Shown here: positions 47,410 through 60,050 of the stretch, in pieces
Position numbering within the stretch: position 1 is the first letter of the stretch
How the letters are laid out: each line of letters opens with the position of its first letter
Source of the DNA: Brasenia schreberi
Lineage: Eukaryota; Streptophyta; Magnoliopsida; Nymphaeales; Cabombaceae
Assembly (NCBI GenBank): GCA_036023115.1
Contig: JAYKKT010000064.1
Location: 9,694,001 to 9,758,000 of the forward strand
DNA: 64,000 nucleotides
Direction of reading: 5' to 3'
Translations under genes and position numbers: made by a program
The notes under the pieces: model-generated
The model's input: the letters and a program-made list of their open reading frames with translations, nothing else
The model's database searches: none
What the model was told of the DNA's origin: nothing

Positions 47410-47495
47410 AAAGCGTCAGCTCACCAGGCAGGGCTCTTTGACTCGCATGATGCAACTCTCGAGTTTGACTCCTATGTGTTCTTAATCACCTTTGG
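47410..47495 (+). mobile_element. tRNA-derived SINE candidate
   Basis: CAGCTCACCAGGCAGGGCTC resembles an A box and TCGAGTTTGACTCC a B box, at SINE-like spacing. It ends just before the AT palindrome. The structure is too diverged for a tRNA gene. Confidence 0.4.
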
Positions 47496-47501
47496 CTTTT
47501 C

Positions 47502-47547
<46 letters not shown>

Positions 47548-47553
47548 GAAAAG
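47496..47553. repeat. 58-bp perfect palindrome with (AT)n core
   Basis: CTTTTCCTA, then an AT run, then TAGGAAAAG, symmetrical around 47524/47525. It can form a long hairpin or cruciform. Confidence 0.95.
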
Positions 47554-48340
47554 TGTTAAATGTGTAATGTTTTTCAGTACATAATATCGTACCAACATCC
47601 TATTATTCAATGTTTAGGATCAACGGTGAAGATTTGAATTAATGTAACAATATAATTTTCTATTTTATCATATACATTAAATACAAAGTTATTTAAATCT
47701 TCACTATTTATCTCAAATATCAAAGAGAGAAGATGTTTTAGTAAGATCAAGTATAATACTATACAGCTACTACTCCCTCCTCTCTCTTAAACAATCTACA
47801 TGCACATACCTCAAATCCACTTTTTCATCTGTACATTTCGATCTTTGAGATAACGACTAATGTGATCAAGCAAAAAAACATTTAATAAGTGTTTGTACTA
47901 AAATCTCCATTGATTGTGTTATTTGAACGGAGTAGATATTTACGTGAGTTTGAGATCGATAAATGTGTTTTACATTCCATCAATGAGGAAAGCCCTAGCT
48001 TTCAGCTGTAGGTAGTGAGTTCCGTGAACTATGGTAACAATGTCCAAAACCCAAATGCTTTTCTCACTTTGTAAGTGTTTTGTTTAGAAGAGAGACTACT
48101 CAATCTGGCTCGCCGAATCTGGTCTCAGCTGAGCCGACTACTTTCGATCTCCTAGCTGGTTTTCTCCGTTCACAACACTCGAACCCAAGACCTTGCTTAA
48201 ATCAACCAAGCGTTGGTGTACAAAAGGCACTTCAAACGTCCTCTTATGTTCTTTTTGTGTGTGACTCGTATAGGTTAACAAGTCCAAGTTGCAAAAATGC
48301 ATTATTTTTGGCTTAATTTGTACAGGTTAATGCAATTAGG
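47554..48340. other. intergenic, nothing recognised
   Basis: AT-rich sequence with short chance frames only. Confidence 0.45.
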
Positions 48341-48945
48341 TGTACACATGCGCGCACGCACGCACATATATATACAAAGAGAGAGAGAGAGAGATTAGAT
48401 CTTGCTCACCCATTGTTTTATGAGTATAATAAAAATAATTTTCATATTTTCTCATAATCCTTTAAAAATTTAAAAGTTACACTCATGCAATTTAAAAGCA
48501 ATGAGTGGATATAAGTGAATGTGTATCACCAATAGGTACCACTGTGGGGGCAAAATTTAGTTTTTCTCACCCTCTTATTATCTCTATATATAAAAGATCT
48601 AGTTTTTCTCTTCCTCTCACTATCCATCTATATATATAAAAGTACATACATATCAATGCATTAAATGGATGTATGTATCCTAAAAGTGATATACATATAC
48701 AATGACTAGATCCTTGATGAACACTTGTTCGTTCATTGCTTTTGAGTGACATTAGTATAATAAAAATAATTTTCATATTTTTTCAAATTTTTATTTTTTT
48801 AAAAATTACACTTATAGCATCCAAAGCAAAAGTATCATTGAATGAATAGGTACCACTGTGGGGAAAGATTTAGTTTTTCTCCCTCTTTCTCTCTATTTAT
48901 ATATATAAGTACACATATACTGACGTATTAAATGGATGTAGGTGT
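48341..48945. repeat. microsatellite plus about 330-bp imperfect duplication
   Basis: After a CG/CA/TA/AG microsatellite (48348-48394) come two related units. AGTATAATAAAAATAATTTT occurs at 48422 and 48754 (offset 332). Both units also contain GGTACCACTGTGGGG and an ATTAAATGGATGTA end. The second is shorter. Confidence 0.8.
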
Positions 48946-49366
48946 ATGGATTGAGGCATGTTATCCCATACCCAACCCGATCAGTTTCAGGTATTCACTT
49001 CTCGGCCCTGTTTGGGTCGGGTCATTATTGCCATCCCTATTCTCCAAGCTCATCCCAGCTGGATTCACCTTGGATGAGTAAACGGTGAGCCACGGGCCGG
49101 CCCTGGTCTTGTTCAGGCTTTTAGCCAAAAATTTGTTTGAGAATGCTAGGAGGAAAAAACGCCGTTTCGAAAAATAAAGAAAATTCCTATAGTTTTTCAC
49201 AAATATGGATCAATCAAACAAACCAAAGCCGAAGCAGAACAAAGATCTCTGCTCCCCAGAACCATAAACCCTCCTCGTTGTGCCAACAAAATCAAAGATC
49301 TGGTTTTCTTTTTCCGATCTATGAAAGCTCCAAAATCCGTGAAATAAGGAGAGAAGTTCCTGCGGA
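48946..49366. other. intergenic, upstream of the L15-like remnant
   Basis: It includes a GGGTCGGGTC/ACCCAACCC-rich stretch near 48970-49025, a repeat type also seen at 56160-56400. The part after 49137 may be old 5' flank of the L15-like exon. Confidence 0.4.
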
Positions 49367-49630
49367 ATGTGGAGAAGATTACCACCCACATTGCGCCTTT
49401 TCCTCAATTCCTCTTCATCTTCTTCTTGTTTTCTTCGATCTTCAGCGCCAATTTCATCTGAAAAGAGAAGTAACATCATCATTCCAATCATCGAGCAATG
49501 AGGGTTTAAGGCGAACAGCAGCAGCAGTCTGCTGTGTCTCAACGATCTGAGGGATAATAAGGGATCGAGGAAGAAGAAGACGGGAGATGGGAAGCGTAAG
49601 GCTAGCTCGCGTGTGAAGCGTTTTGTGTTG
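49367..49630 (+). pseudogene. mitochondrial ribosomal protein L15-like first exon, decayed
   Basis: The frame from the ATG at 49367 reads MWRRLPPTLRLFLNSSSSSS, an Arg/Ser-rich start like a mitochondrial presequence. A TGA at 49499-49501 interrupts it. The same frame then continues into LCLNDLRDNKGSRKKKTGDG, whose LNDLRDN..RKKKT part matches the start of the L15 domain. The glycine-rich KGRGIGSGKGKT region expected next is lost and the frame ends at a TAA near 49630. Assignment rests on this short motif. Confidence 0.5.
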
Positions 49631-52600
49631 AAAGCGAATCGAATTTAACTCGTGTCTTGATCTGCACCTGCCTCCTTGTTGATTTCTTCTATCTTCGTTG
49701 CCGTTTTGTTGTTAAATTTTACTCCAACGGGGTAAGAATTGGGTACTAGCGGGAAGAGAGAGCAAACTTTTGTGTTTTATCAATCTTAAGGTTTTTGTTT
49801 AAAACTTGCTTAATTTAAGATGCTTAGACGCTGGTCTTTTTCTTGTGGGTTGTTTCCTTCTACATTCTCGTTCTCTGGTTGGTCGTTAATCAGAGGTAGA
49901 AGTGGGAGGTGGTGTCCTCTTGCAGCGTAAAGCTGGGCAATTTCTTTACAGTTGAGACGTCCTTTAGACGAGAATATTATAAAATTTGTGTCTTTTCTCA
50001 GAATGCAACTTTTTGGGTAAAAATTCTTCATTTTACATACTTTGCAATTCTGATCAGTGTGTGTTTACGGGGATTACCCTCATTTCAATTAAGGATGTAG
50101 GCTGTTCCTCTGTTGACTTTTGAACTTTTGTTTGCTCCAACGCGCACGCACACACGAAGCATGTGCATCATTTTACATTCTTTCAGTTTATCCTAATGAA
50201 AACTGTTATATATTTGTACGATGATAGGATTCTTGTCATTTTCTACTACTAAATGCCAAAGCTTTTGCCTAAACCCTGCTCAAGCCTTTCGGAGGTTTGG
50301 TGCTTAGGCTCTGGCTAGTGCTTTTCATGACATGGGTTTAGGAGCGAGTGGTTTCATTCTTGACGTCCCAGGAAGCATGGGAAGAAACACTATCTTCTTA
50401 TGTGTCTTTAATCCCCAAGGAGTAGTGAATCAACAAGAAGTGTAGAATCTTTTTTTTATGGTTTAGCTCTATTTCACTAGATAGCCAGCCATACATCATC
50501 TTTTGAGTTCGGAGAGTATTTTTTTTCAATAAGAGTCTGTCATCTTACATCAAATAAATCTCAAAGGCTTGTCCAAGCCAATGTTGATTTTGTCAAGGTA
50601 TAGAGAGGCACAACGACTGCCCATATAGCAAGGCATATATCATAAGCTTCAGAACAGCTTTTGAAGTTCTAAAAATGAATTAAATACAAAAGAATAAGGG
50701 AAGAAGAAGAGATATTCATGCCCTGGGGCGTGTGGGCTAGGTAGTAGTGAAGCTATGCGAAGTAACACGTGAATAGTGTTGTATGCTATGTAGTGCCAAG
50801 AGGCGTATTCCTCAAGCCTAAGTATGCCTTAAGCTTGCAATATGTAATAAATAGACTAGCGCTATGTTTGCTTTAAGATGTTTAATCACATATGGAATGC
50901 TAAAGCGCTGGGACTTTTGTTGATTTCCTTTGGAGTTAAGTATTAGGCAGCTATATTGTCTCTCACAACAGATAAGTTACAAGTGAGGTTCTGTTTCAGG
51001 TGCAAGTAGGGTTATGAGTCTTGACTGAATATTGAAGTAAGGTGCAGAATGACTGACGTCTGGTTTCATCAGTAGCAGTCATAATGATGACACTACGTAA
51101 ATATCAGACTGATTGTGCTATTATTTTGTTCTCTAGTTTGAAGTCATTTAGATACTCCGGCTATATGTTTTCTATGTCCTTCGTCCCATGATTTCTTCAA
51201 TTTTGGTAGAGTTATGATGTATGATTATACGTTATAGGAGATCCAGGAATGAAACTAAAAGTTCAGATATGCAAATTTGTTTTCTTTCTGTCACCTTTAG
51301 TTGTATATGGTGGTTCAGTTTTTTTCATGGTCGAGTTTCTGTCACCTTCAGCTGGTCTGTTTGATCAAACCCAGAGTCCAGGGATGCTTAAGTTTGCAAT
51401 GAGAATTGATGATTCACTCGGAAATATACAACTAAAAGGTTCTGAGACAAAGCATGGTACGATTCACCCACTCATTGCAGCAGAACATCAATTGATGTGA
51501 TGCCTGACTGGAACCGCTGAATGTTACTTGGAGTGGTATCTTGTCAGACTTGACTGTGAGGTTTATTCCTCAGGTGGCAGTTCGAAGCTACCTTGAGTTT
51601 CTTACTAGATAATACTATGTTTACAAGTCATACGATGAGTCTCTTGCTAAAGAGTGTATCCTTCCCCTCACAACACAAGAAACAAGACCAGGATCTGATG
51701 CCTTCTGACCTCCCACTACGGAGGAAGAATGCTCTGGGCATCTTATTGAAACAAATGCACAAAAATGTTGATCCAAAACTTGGTTAAAGTTGTGGAGATT
51801 CAAAAATACATCATAAATATTGGATGTATATCAGATATTATGGTATTAAGTGTAGCGGCAAAAGATCTAATCTGAAAGTATATTTTATTTTTAATAAGTG
51901 GAACCAAAGTTTCAGGACTTTGACAGGTCTTGGTGGAAACATCCAAGGAACTTGTAAGAAATCTGCATTCTCAGGGCAGTTTAGGAAAAGAAATTGCAAG
52001 TTTGGTATGATCCATGAGTTTCAGAGAAGACTTTAGCACAATTATTTTGTACCTTGTAGTGCATATATCATGATATCTATATCCCTTATCCATGGACAGC
52101 GACCAGAGTCTAACATGAGAGGCCATTTTTGAAGAATGAATGTAACGAAACATTGAAATTAGTATCTTTATATGACTACAGTGACCACAAATGGCAACTG
52201 ACCGATCCTTAAGAAATTAGATCTCCAAGAGAACTTGGGTTGCCTACTAATTTAGCAGTGTAGTTCTTGTTTCATTCATGCATTCATCCTGCATCAAGAT
52301 GGACTATGTTGCAATTCCTTTCTCTAAGTTTGTTGAAGAAATTTAATGTGGGATCCTTTTTCTTCCACTGCAAGAACAGCCAGTAGGCTTGGGTAAGATT
52401 GCAAAAGTAATAAATGCGGGCAAGGTGATTCTTCAGAGTTGATAACAATGAAAACCTTGAAGGTACGCCCGCTTCATTGTTTATTTTCAGCAATTTTATT
52501 TTGCTGTGAACTCACATGTCTGAATATCTGTGCATGCAGGATACTGGAGCCATCGGCAAGTAGATTAAGGATGGTGTAAGGTTGATGGGACGAGGCGCTG

Positions 52601-52685
52601 AACACATTAAGTGGCCAATCCATCTTGAGGTTAGTAGAGAAACAAACCATCAACTTTGTATCATCAACATCCAGAGGAAATTTCA
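49631..52685. other. intergenic, nothing recognised
   Basis: About 3 kb without an identifiable gene. The frame 51249-51500 (83 codons) and neighbours have no family that I recognise. Some of it could be diverged UTR or pseudogene sequence. Confidence 0.35.
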
Positions 52686-52905
52686 AATACCTGCCTTTTC
52701 CCCCACTAGGTGAGGTTGGCTAGAGGGTGCAATACAAGGACTTCCTCGCCAAGCATGCTTTACTTTGAATTCGGATGGGATCAGGTAAATTTATGCTGGA
52801 AACGTTGCACCCCTTGAGACTCGACAAAGTTTTATGCTTGTTGGCTACCTAACACCACCCTCCTTTCTTCGGGTTTGAGGCCAGCCATGCAAAGGTGAAT
52901 CCTTA
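52686..52905 (-). mobile_element. SINE-like element with LINE-type head
   Basis: The minus-strand head near 52905 (AAGGATTCACCTTTGCATGG) and AAGAAAGGAGGGTGGTGTTA resemble the LINE/SINE head. The far end CCAACCTCACCTAGTGGGGG resembles a decayed LINE tail. It matches 7113-7350 through the middle, including GGGTGCA(A/C)-type and GGGCTTCCT-type segments. Confidence 0.6.
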
Positions 52906-53425
52906 CAAGGGAGGAGTTTGTGAAGATCTGAATGAGGGAGTAATTGCTATTTATTTAATTAAGATGCTTATCATCAACTCGTAGGTTACCATGCCATGAC
53001 TTTTAACCAGAAGGGTGGGGACTTTTAACATCCTCTTCAGTTTCAAATGCTGAATTGCTACAATTTCATACTCAGAAGGGAGAGACTCGTACATCTATCC
53101 AGCACCCAAAAGAAAGACGTAATAGGCTGCTTCTTCAGCAATGTAAAGCCTGATGTTTTTGTTAGTTATGGTCCGAGAATTTGCTGCTTATATTGGATTT
53201 AAGCCTTGGTTTTCTGAAGTTCAGTGTACCTTGATTCATTACTATGTAACTCTAAAAAGGTTTGTCAAACATCTCTCTTTTTTGTGTTGTTTCGATATTC
53301 AATGCTTGCTATCATTCTTGCATGCCGTCACTGCACTCCGCTACATGCTTACAGAAGCTAAGTTCTTCCTTTAGTTTCGCTAATCTGAATAATTGAATCA
53401 AATAGTTCATTCATACCCTCATTAG
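52906..53425. other. intergenic, nothing recognised
   Basis: Short stretch between the SINE-like element and LINE copy E. I see no gene. Confidence 0.45.
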
Positions 53426-53443
53426 ACATTGGAGCATTCCTAC

Positions 53444-54800
53444 AACAACTACTAAGCCTTTTCCCATACTAGACGGGGTCGGCTACATGGATTCTTTGTT
53501 TCCACAGATCCCTATCGTGTGCCATGTTAGCAGTTAATTCAATAAGCTAGATCATTCTTTATTGTTTCTTTCCAACACTTTTGTGGTCGTCCCCTAGCTC
53601 TTTTAATACTTTTCAAATTTAGTTTTTCATACATTCGTACAGGTTCTTCTTTTGATCTTCTTTCTATATGTCAAAACCATCTTATATACTTTCCAAATTT
53701 AGTTTCTCTCATTTTATCCTCTATTGGTGCCACTCCTAATTTGTTTCTAATAATCTTATTATGTATACGGTCTTTTCTTGTATGACGACTCATCCATCTC
53801 AACATCTTCATTTCTGTAACAGACATCTTTTATACATGTTGATGATTAACTGCCCAACACTCAGAACCATAAAGCATGGCAGGCCTAATTGCTGCTCTAT
53901 AATATTTACCTTTTAACTTTAATGGTATCTTCTTATCACAAAGAATACCTGATGCTCCTCTCCATTTTAACCAACCATCATTAATTCTATGCATAACATC
54001 TCCATCAATTCTTCCATCACTCTGAAAAATTGACCTTAGGTATTTAAAACTTTCCTTTTCGGGGATGCAATGTATGCCAATTTTAATTTCTATGTCCTAT
54101 GAGGTAACCAAATGATCAAACTTACATTTCATATATTCTGTTTTTGTTTTACTAAGTCGGAGGCCTTTGCTTTCTAATGTTTCTCTCCATAGTTCCAATT
54201 TTCTATTAACTTTTTCCTTAGACTCCTCCACTAATACAATGTCATGTGCAAATAACATACACCAAGGTACTTCATCTTGAATATGTTTTGTTAACTCATC
54301 AATCACCATTATAAATAAGTATGGACTTAAAGTTGATCCTTGATGTAACCCAATATTAACTTCAAAGAAATCTGTCATTCCTTCATGAGTCCTCACACAT
54401 GTTTTTGCACCATCGTACATGTCTCTTATAAGGTTAATGTATGTCAATAGGATACCTCTTTTTTCCAAAGTTCTCTAAAGAACCTCCCTCGGTACTCTAT
54501 CATAAGTCTTTTCTAGATCAATAAATATCATGGGAAGGTCTTTCTTTTTTGCTTTAAAATGTTCCATAAGACGTCTCAAAAGGTGAATCGCTTCAACAAT
54601 AGATTTTACATGAATCCAAATTGGTTCTTTGTTGTACTTGATACTTGTCTTAACCTATGTTCGATAATTCTTTCCCACAATTTTATAGTATGACTCATTA
54701 ACTTGATACCTCGATAATTCACACAATTTTAAATGTCTTCCTTGTTCTTATATATGAGTATAAGTGTACTTGATAATGTCTCCAATGTACTTGTTCTTAT
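53444..54800 (-). mobile_element. RTE LINE copy E, 5'-truncated
   Basis: Minus-strand LINE 3' part of 1357 bp with a TTG-type tail at 53444. It is flanked by ACATTGGAGCATTC(C/T)TAC at 53426-53443 and 54801-54818, an 18-bp duplication with one mismatch. The open stretch 54468-54097 encodes [20 protein letters not shown] and [14 protein letters not shown], with the active-site FADD changed to FAHD. The rest is broken. Confidence 0.92.
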
Positions 54801-54818
54801 ACATTGGAGCATTCTTAC

Positions 54819-55816
54819 CTAAACTAATTTATTTGTTTAGATTCCCAACTCTAATTTATTGAAAACAAAAAACCTTAAATCTAATGTTTTACCTGATGTG
54901 CAATTAAAATATAGTTTTCACAGTTTTTTTCCCTTCCTGAAAGAGGATCATCAGATGACAAACATGTTATAATGAAGACACCATCCGCCAAGTGGATAGC
55001 ATCAGCCGTTTACCTGCCCCAAGGAAGCCAATTCCCTTTGAACAACCTGAGGTAGGTAGTGTACCAATGTCGTTATAGTCTCATTCAACCATTATTGTCT
55101 GGCGTTTGATCTCAACTCAAGCAAGATAAAAGTTATATTTGTTGTCTGTTTGATCATCAACACAGATTTTGCTGTGCTCTTGCTCTGATTACATAAAAGC
55201 TGCATTTTTCATCTCTCTCTCTCTCCCTCGAGTCAAAAACACACACGCACGAATAAAACAAACAGCTTTAGAATTTGTTTTCAGTGCGTCTACATCTCTT
55301 TTTAAGGTGCAATGAGGCAAAACATAAGAATCATATTGGATGGTCGACCATTATGTGCTCTTTGCTTCGTTTCCCCAAAACTCGCTGAACTTGCACGAAG
55401 TTGAACGTTATGAGTTCAATGCCCGGGGCGTGCATCTGGCTTCGGCCCCCAAAAAGGAAAGAATTCCTGAGCTTGTCTGACGGCTACTCAGCCAGCTTCA
55501 ATATTTCCTGGATCATACACCTTCGGCGTAATTTTTTTCTTCAGTTTGTAAGAGCTGAATCTGAATCTCTCTTTCTCTATCTGTGAACTAGATGCTTTCT
55601 CTTTCCAAGATTCTTCATTTAGAATTCCAAGTAATCTAAATTATATTTATGCAATTTTTGGTTTGAAGGTTCTCAATGCGAGCATAGCTACCAAAATATA
55701 ATGTGCTTGGGTGTCATCATGGTTTTGGATTACCAGTTTGTGCTCGAGTGCATTAGTCATATTCTGTATTTATGACTTGCCCAAAATTACCTTTTCAAAA
55801 CGGTGACAAATTTGCA
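54819..55816. other. intergenic, nothing recognised
   Basis: AT-rich sequence with a TC run near 55213-55225. I see no gene. Confidence 0.45.
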
Positions 55817-55922
55817 TTAGCTCAACGGCAGGGTGCTCTAGCACGGTTGCTGCTGGTGGGGAGTTCCGACTCCCAAAGGGTACATGTGTTAGGCTTCGGC
55901 CTCCTCTTGTAACAAAAAAAAC
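55815..55922 (+). mobile_element. tRNA-derived SINE with poly-A tail
   Basis: An A-box-like TTAGCTCAACGGCAGGG (from 55817) and a B-box-like GGAGTTCCGACTCCC (from 55860) are about 40 bp apart. They are followed by GGCTTCGGCCTCCTCTTGTAAC and a run of A. The same tail occurs at 9650-9690. About 105 bp. Confidence 0.6.
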
Positions 55923-57160
55923 AGCAGAAGTTTCTCTTAAACATATTTATGATTGGAGAAACTGTTGCCTTGTTTTAGTGGATCTTCAAAATTAAATCCG
56001 GTGTGGATTCACCTTTCTATCTATGGAGGGACTCATTCATTCAACAGATGCAATCTTTAATATGAATTGCTCTCTTTTGGGAATGCAATCAGTGTGCAGA
56101 CAATTGACGACGGGAAGCATCAATCTGAACTTGGATCTTCGTGTATGGACCAGTGCCCCAGCAAGCGTTGTGCTTCTGCTGCTATGGATAGCAATCGGGC
56201 GGGTTAAGGCTCCACCTGGATCTGACCCGAACTAAGAGACTAATGACAACCCACTCTGTCCTACCCCACGGGTCTCATGGTTGACAACCCGGGCCTGCTC
56301 ACATGAAAGTGTTATCCCAACCTGACCCACTGCAGGGTGGGTTCTCAACCTTGAGAATCTGCCCCGTATAGGGTCGGGTCTGGTTGGGTACCCATGGGTC
56401 GAGTATGGATTGGCATCTCCTACTTGCTGCTGGCTGATTACATGAGTACCACCCTCAATAGATCAAGATAATCTTCTATATATGGCTTGGGCCCCTTGTT
56501 TATCCAAAATAACATATGACTCTGAACTTTGAAGGTTTGCACTAATTTAATTAATCAGGCTAGCAACTTTAGACTCTAAACATGTCATAATGTCAAAATA
56601 GTGAAGTAAAACTTACAGTGACCTGCCATGTTAGCCTCATGTCATACATACTCCATATGTAAATTGGACATGGTCTGTTTGGAAGCGGCCCAATTCGAAC
56701 CAAAGTCGAACCAAAATCGGTCAAACTGGAGCAACAAACAAGGACCATCCGGTTCAGTTTCGGTTCTACCTCTTATATAATTGTTACAGGGTCATAATCG
56801 AAATGGACCCTGTCACTGTTTGCTTCCGGTTTTAGTTAAAGAAAACTGGAGCCGGCATCAAACCTATTGAAGTTCTCCCTTTTATTTAGAGAAGGGGAAC
56901 GGGCATGGTTTTGCTTGACCGAGCTGCACGGCCGGGCTAAGCCGTCATCTGACATGGCGGGCCATACGGTGGGGTCCAGACATCGAACGGTAGCTCTTGC
57001 CTCAGCATGCTGATCGAACGGTCAGAAGACGAACAAAGGTTGTCAACCGGTCCACCCTATGGTCGAAATGATTCCGAGTCGAAATTTCATCTCATTTCGC
57101 CTAAATTTCATCCGCGTTTCACTCCGTCGGAAATCTAGCTCCCCCGTTCTCTCCGCAATG
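55923..57160. other. upstream flank of the actin gene
   Basis: It contains a GGGTCGGGT/ACCCGACC-rich repeat (56160-56400) and a GAACC/CGGTT-rich repeat (56690-56800), both of the dispersed kind seen elsewhere in the window. Near 56930-57160 the sequence becomes GC-rich, as expected close to a promoter. Confidence 0.45.
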
Positions 57161-57167
57161 TATAAAG
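57161..57167 (+). promoter_or_regulatory. TATA box of the actin gene
   Basis: TATAAAG lies about 30 bp before a pyrimidine-rich start region and about 120 bp before the leader intron donor, the usual arrangement in plant actin genes. Confidence 0.75.
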
Positions 57168-57189
57168 GCCCCACCGCTCTCATCTGCGC

Positions 57190-57281
57190 GTTTCTTTCTA
57201 AATCCTGCTCTCTCTCTCTCTTGCCCGTAGGGGGGAAAGAGGGGTTTATCGGTGCTCTTTTGCTCGTTAACTCTCTCTAAG
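57190..57281 (+). other. actin leader (5' UTR) exon
   Basis: CT-rich sequence (TCTCTCTCTCTCTTGCCC) ending CTCTAAG at a GTAAGC donor (57282). Plant actin genes commonly have a non-coding leader exon and a long leader intron (family knowledge). The start position is estimated from the TATA box. Confidence 0.65.
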
Positions 57282-58693
57282 GTAAGCGACCTTTCGCCTT
57301 TGTTCTTTCTTTGCACTTCTAGATTCCTCGGGATTTTGTCTTCCGCATCGTTGTCTAGGCCATTTCTTGCTTGTCTTAAGCTTCGGATTTCGTTTTTAAG
57401 CATCAGATCCGGCGGTTCTTATTTTTTTCGCGTTTTTGTGCTGTAAATTTCGTTCGTCTGGGTACTAGATCGTGAATCGGGCGCTGGGATGAGTAAATAC
57501 GGTGTGGATCGGCTAGATCGTTGTGTTTTCATCTGGAATTCGTATTTCTTTTGCAAGATTTGGATGAAATCCCCAGGGCATGCTGATCTGAAGTTATTTC
57601 GTTTTATTCCTTTTTATGGTTCATTCCTAGGTGTAAGTAATCATATTGATACATCTGTATAACAATCTTTTCTTTATTTTATGATCTGATGTATCCGATT
57701 CATTCTTTCGTTGTGGCTGCTGTTAGATATTTCTTTTGCCATAAATCTTGGAGCTCCTGTGGTTTTCAGAAATCGATCTTTCCGTTCATCTTTTGTGCGT
57801 TGTTTGATGGCTGGTGCATGCTGCCTATTGTCATCCAACATTCTCGCGAGTCCTTTTTCCCCTTTCAGCAAGTGTTCTTTCTATTCGAGTTTGTAAGAGT
57901 CATCCATGAGTACCTCAAATTCTGTTGTTTTTCATAATTTTAATTTATTCTTCATCTGCCATTCTTCGTTGGCATTTAGGCAGGGTTTGGATGCCTTTCT
58001 TTTTGTGGATGATTGTATTAAAGGTTGGTGGTTCAGATACAACCGCATTTACTCTTTAAGCGATATAAGAATAATAGTGTGGCTTTAAAGTTTAAATTAT
58101 TCTTCTCATCTATGCTTCTATCTAGGTCTTCCTCATGCTGTTACTGCAGTTCTCATCAATTTTATCACATATTGATAATCAGTTATACTAATACTTGTGC
58201 TCTTATTTATCTGATCAGGGAAATTTTATTTGTTTGGGTGCAACTGATGCTTAGTTTCTTATTACCTTATTGTTTTTTCTTATGATCTGCATGTTCTTGT
58301 TGTTTCATGCACATGATACCAGTTGGTTGTAAAATACCTCCAATAGTGATAGATAGTAGGGACGAAAGTTGTATTATTTTTGACACTATAAATTCAGCTT
58401 CCTTTTTTGCTTAGAAGTTTCCTGACTGGATGACTTTTGTGTGAGTGACAATTAGTGTCACTGTTGTTATGTGAAGATCTGTAAACTAAGTGATTGCTGA
58501 TCCTAATAACTAGTGGGATATTCTTTGGGTAGATCAGAAATTGAAATCTGTACTCGTATAAGTGGTGACTCTGTTATACTTCTTATCTTTCATTTACCAT
58601 AAAAACAATGGAACTGGAATGGTGAAGGTTAGTACTTTATAGATTTGTTTTGTAATGTGCATGTGCATCAGTTAGTCTTGTTTTCATTACTAA

Positions 58694-59191
<498 letters not shown>

Positions 59192-59198
59192 TAAACAG

Positions 59199-59812
59199 GT
59201 ATTGTTATGGATTCGGGTGATGGTGTGACCCACACTGTTCCGATCTATGAAGGGTATGCACTGCCACATGCGATCCTTCGTTTGGATCTTGCAGGACGTG
59301 ATCTGACGGATAGCTTGATGAAGATCCTCACTGAGAGAGGGTACATGTTCACTACCACAGCTGAGCGGGAAATTGTTCGTGATATGAAGGAGAAACTTGC
59401 ATACGTTGCACTTGACTATGAGCAGGAGCTTGAGACTGCCAAGACAAGCTCCTCAATAGAGAAGAGCTATGAGTTGCCTGATGGCCAAGTTATCACCATT
59501 GGAGCTGAGCGATTCCGTTGCCCAGAGGTGCTTTTCCAGCCATCTATGATCGGGATGGAAGCAGCAGGAATACATGAGACCACATATAACTCAATCATGA
59601 AGTGTGATGTGGATATCAGAAAAGATCTATATGGGAACATTGTGCTCAGTGGTGGGTCTACTATGTTCCCAGGTATTGCCGACCGTATGAGCAAGGAGAT
59701 AACTTCCTTGGCACCAAGCAGCATGAAGATCAAGGTTGTGGCTCCACCAGAGAGAAAATATAGTGTCTGGATTGGAGGATCAATCCTTGCATCCCTCAGC
59801 ACCTTCCAGCAG
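59199..59812 (+). CDS. ACT: actin exon 3
   Basis: Acceptor CTTAAACAG, donor GTGATT. It encodes [20 protein letters not shown] through [17 protein letters not shown], with the nucleotide-binding DSGDG and the [15 protein letters not shown] motif intact. IVM replaces the common IVL. Reading past the donor gives only a short false extension. Confidence 0.92.
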
Positions 59813-59897
59813 GTGATTGTTTTATCACAAATTATCACTTCGTGGTGTATGCCATTTTATATTGAACTCTAAAACACATGTGGATATCTAATTTGAG

Positions 59898-60050
59898 ATG
59901 TGGATATCTAAGGGTGAATATGATGAGTCTGGCCCATCCATTGTTTCTGTTTTTTTTCTTTTTGAAAGTTTTGTCTATATTCTACTGGAATTCGTTATAA
60001 TATCTGCTTATTGTATGGTGTTCTTCATAGTGCTTTTCATCGGTAGCTAA
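59898..60050 (+). pseudogene. ACT: actin last exon with altered tail
   Basis: After acceptor TTTGAG the exon encodes MWISKGEYDESGPSIV, then a T-rich stretch replaces the normal HRKCF end. The frame runs on for 34 mostly hydrophobic residues to a TAA at 60048-60050. Just upstream, ATGTGGATATCTAA occurs twice (59878 and 59898), a small duplication across the splice acceptor. Confidence 0.8.

Noticed and set aside
59467..59838. Minus-strand open frame of 123 codons
   Set aside because: Antisense shadow of actin exon 3.
60027..60050. Hidden last actin exon restoring the normal C-terminus
   Set aside because: A CATAG-TGCTTTTC segment recalls the expected end, but no proper donor and frame lead to it.
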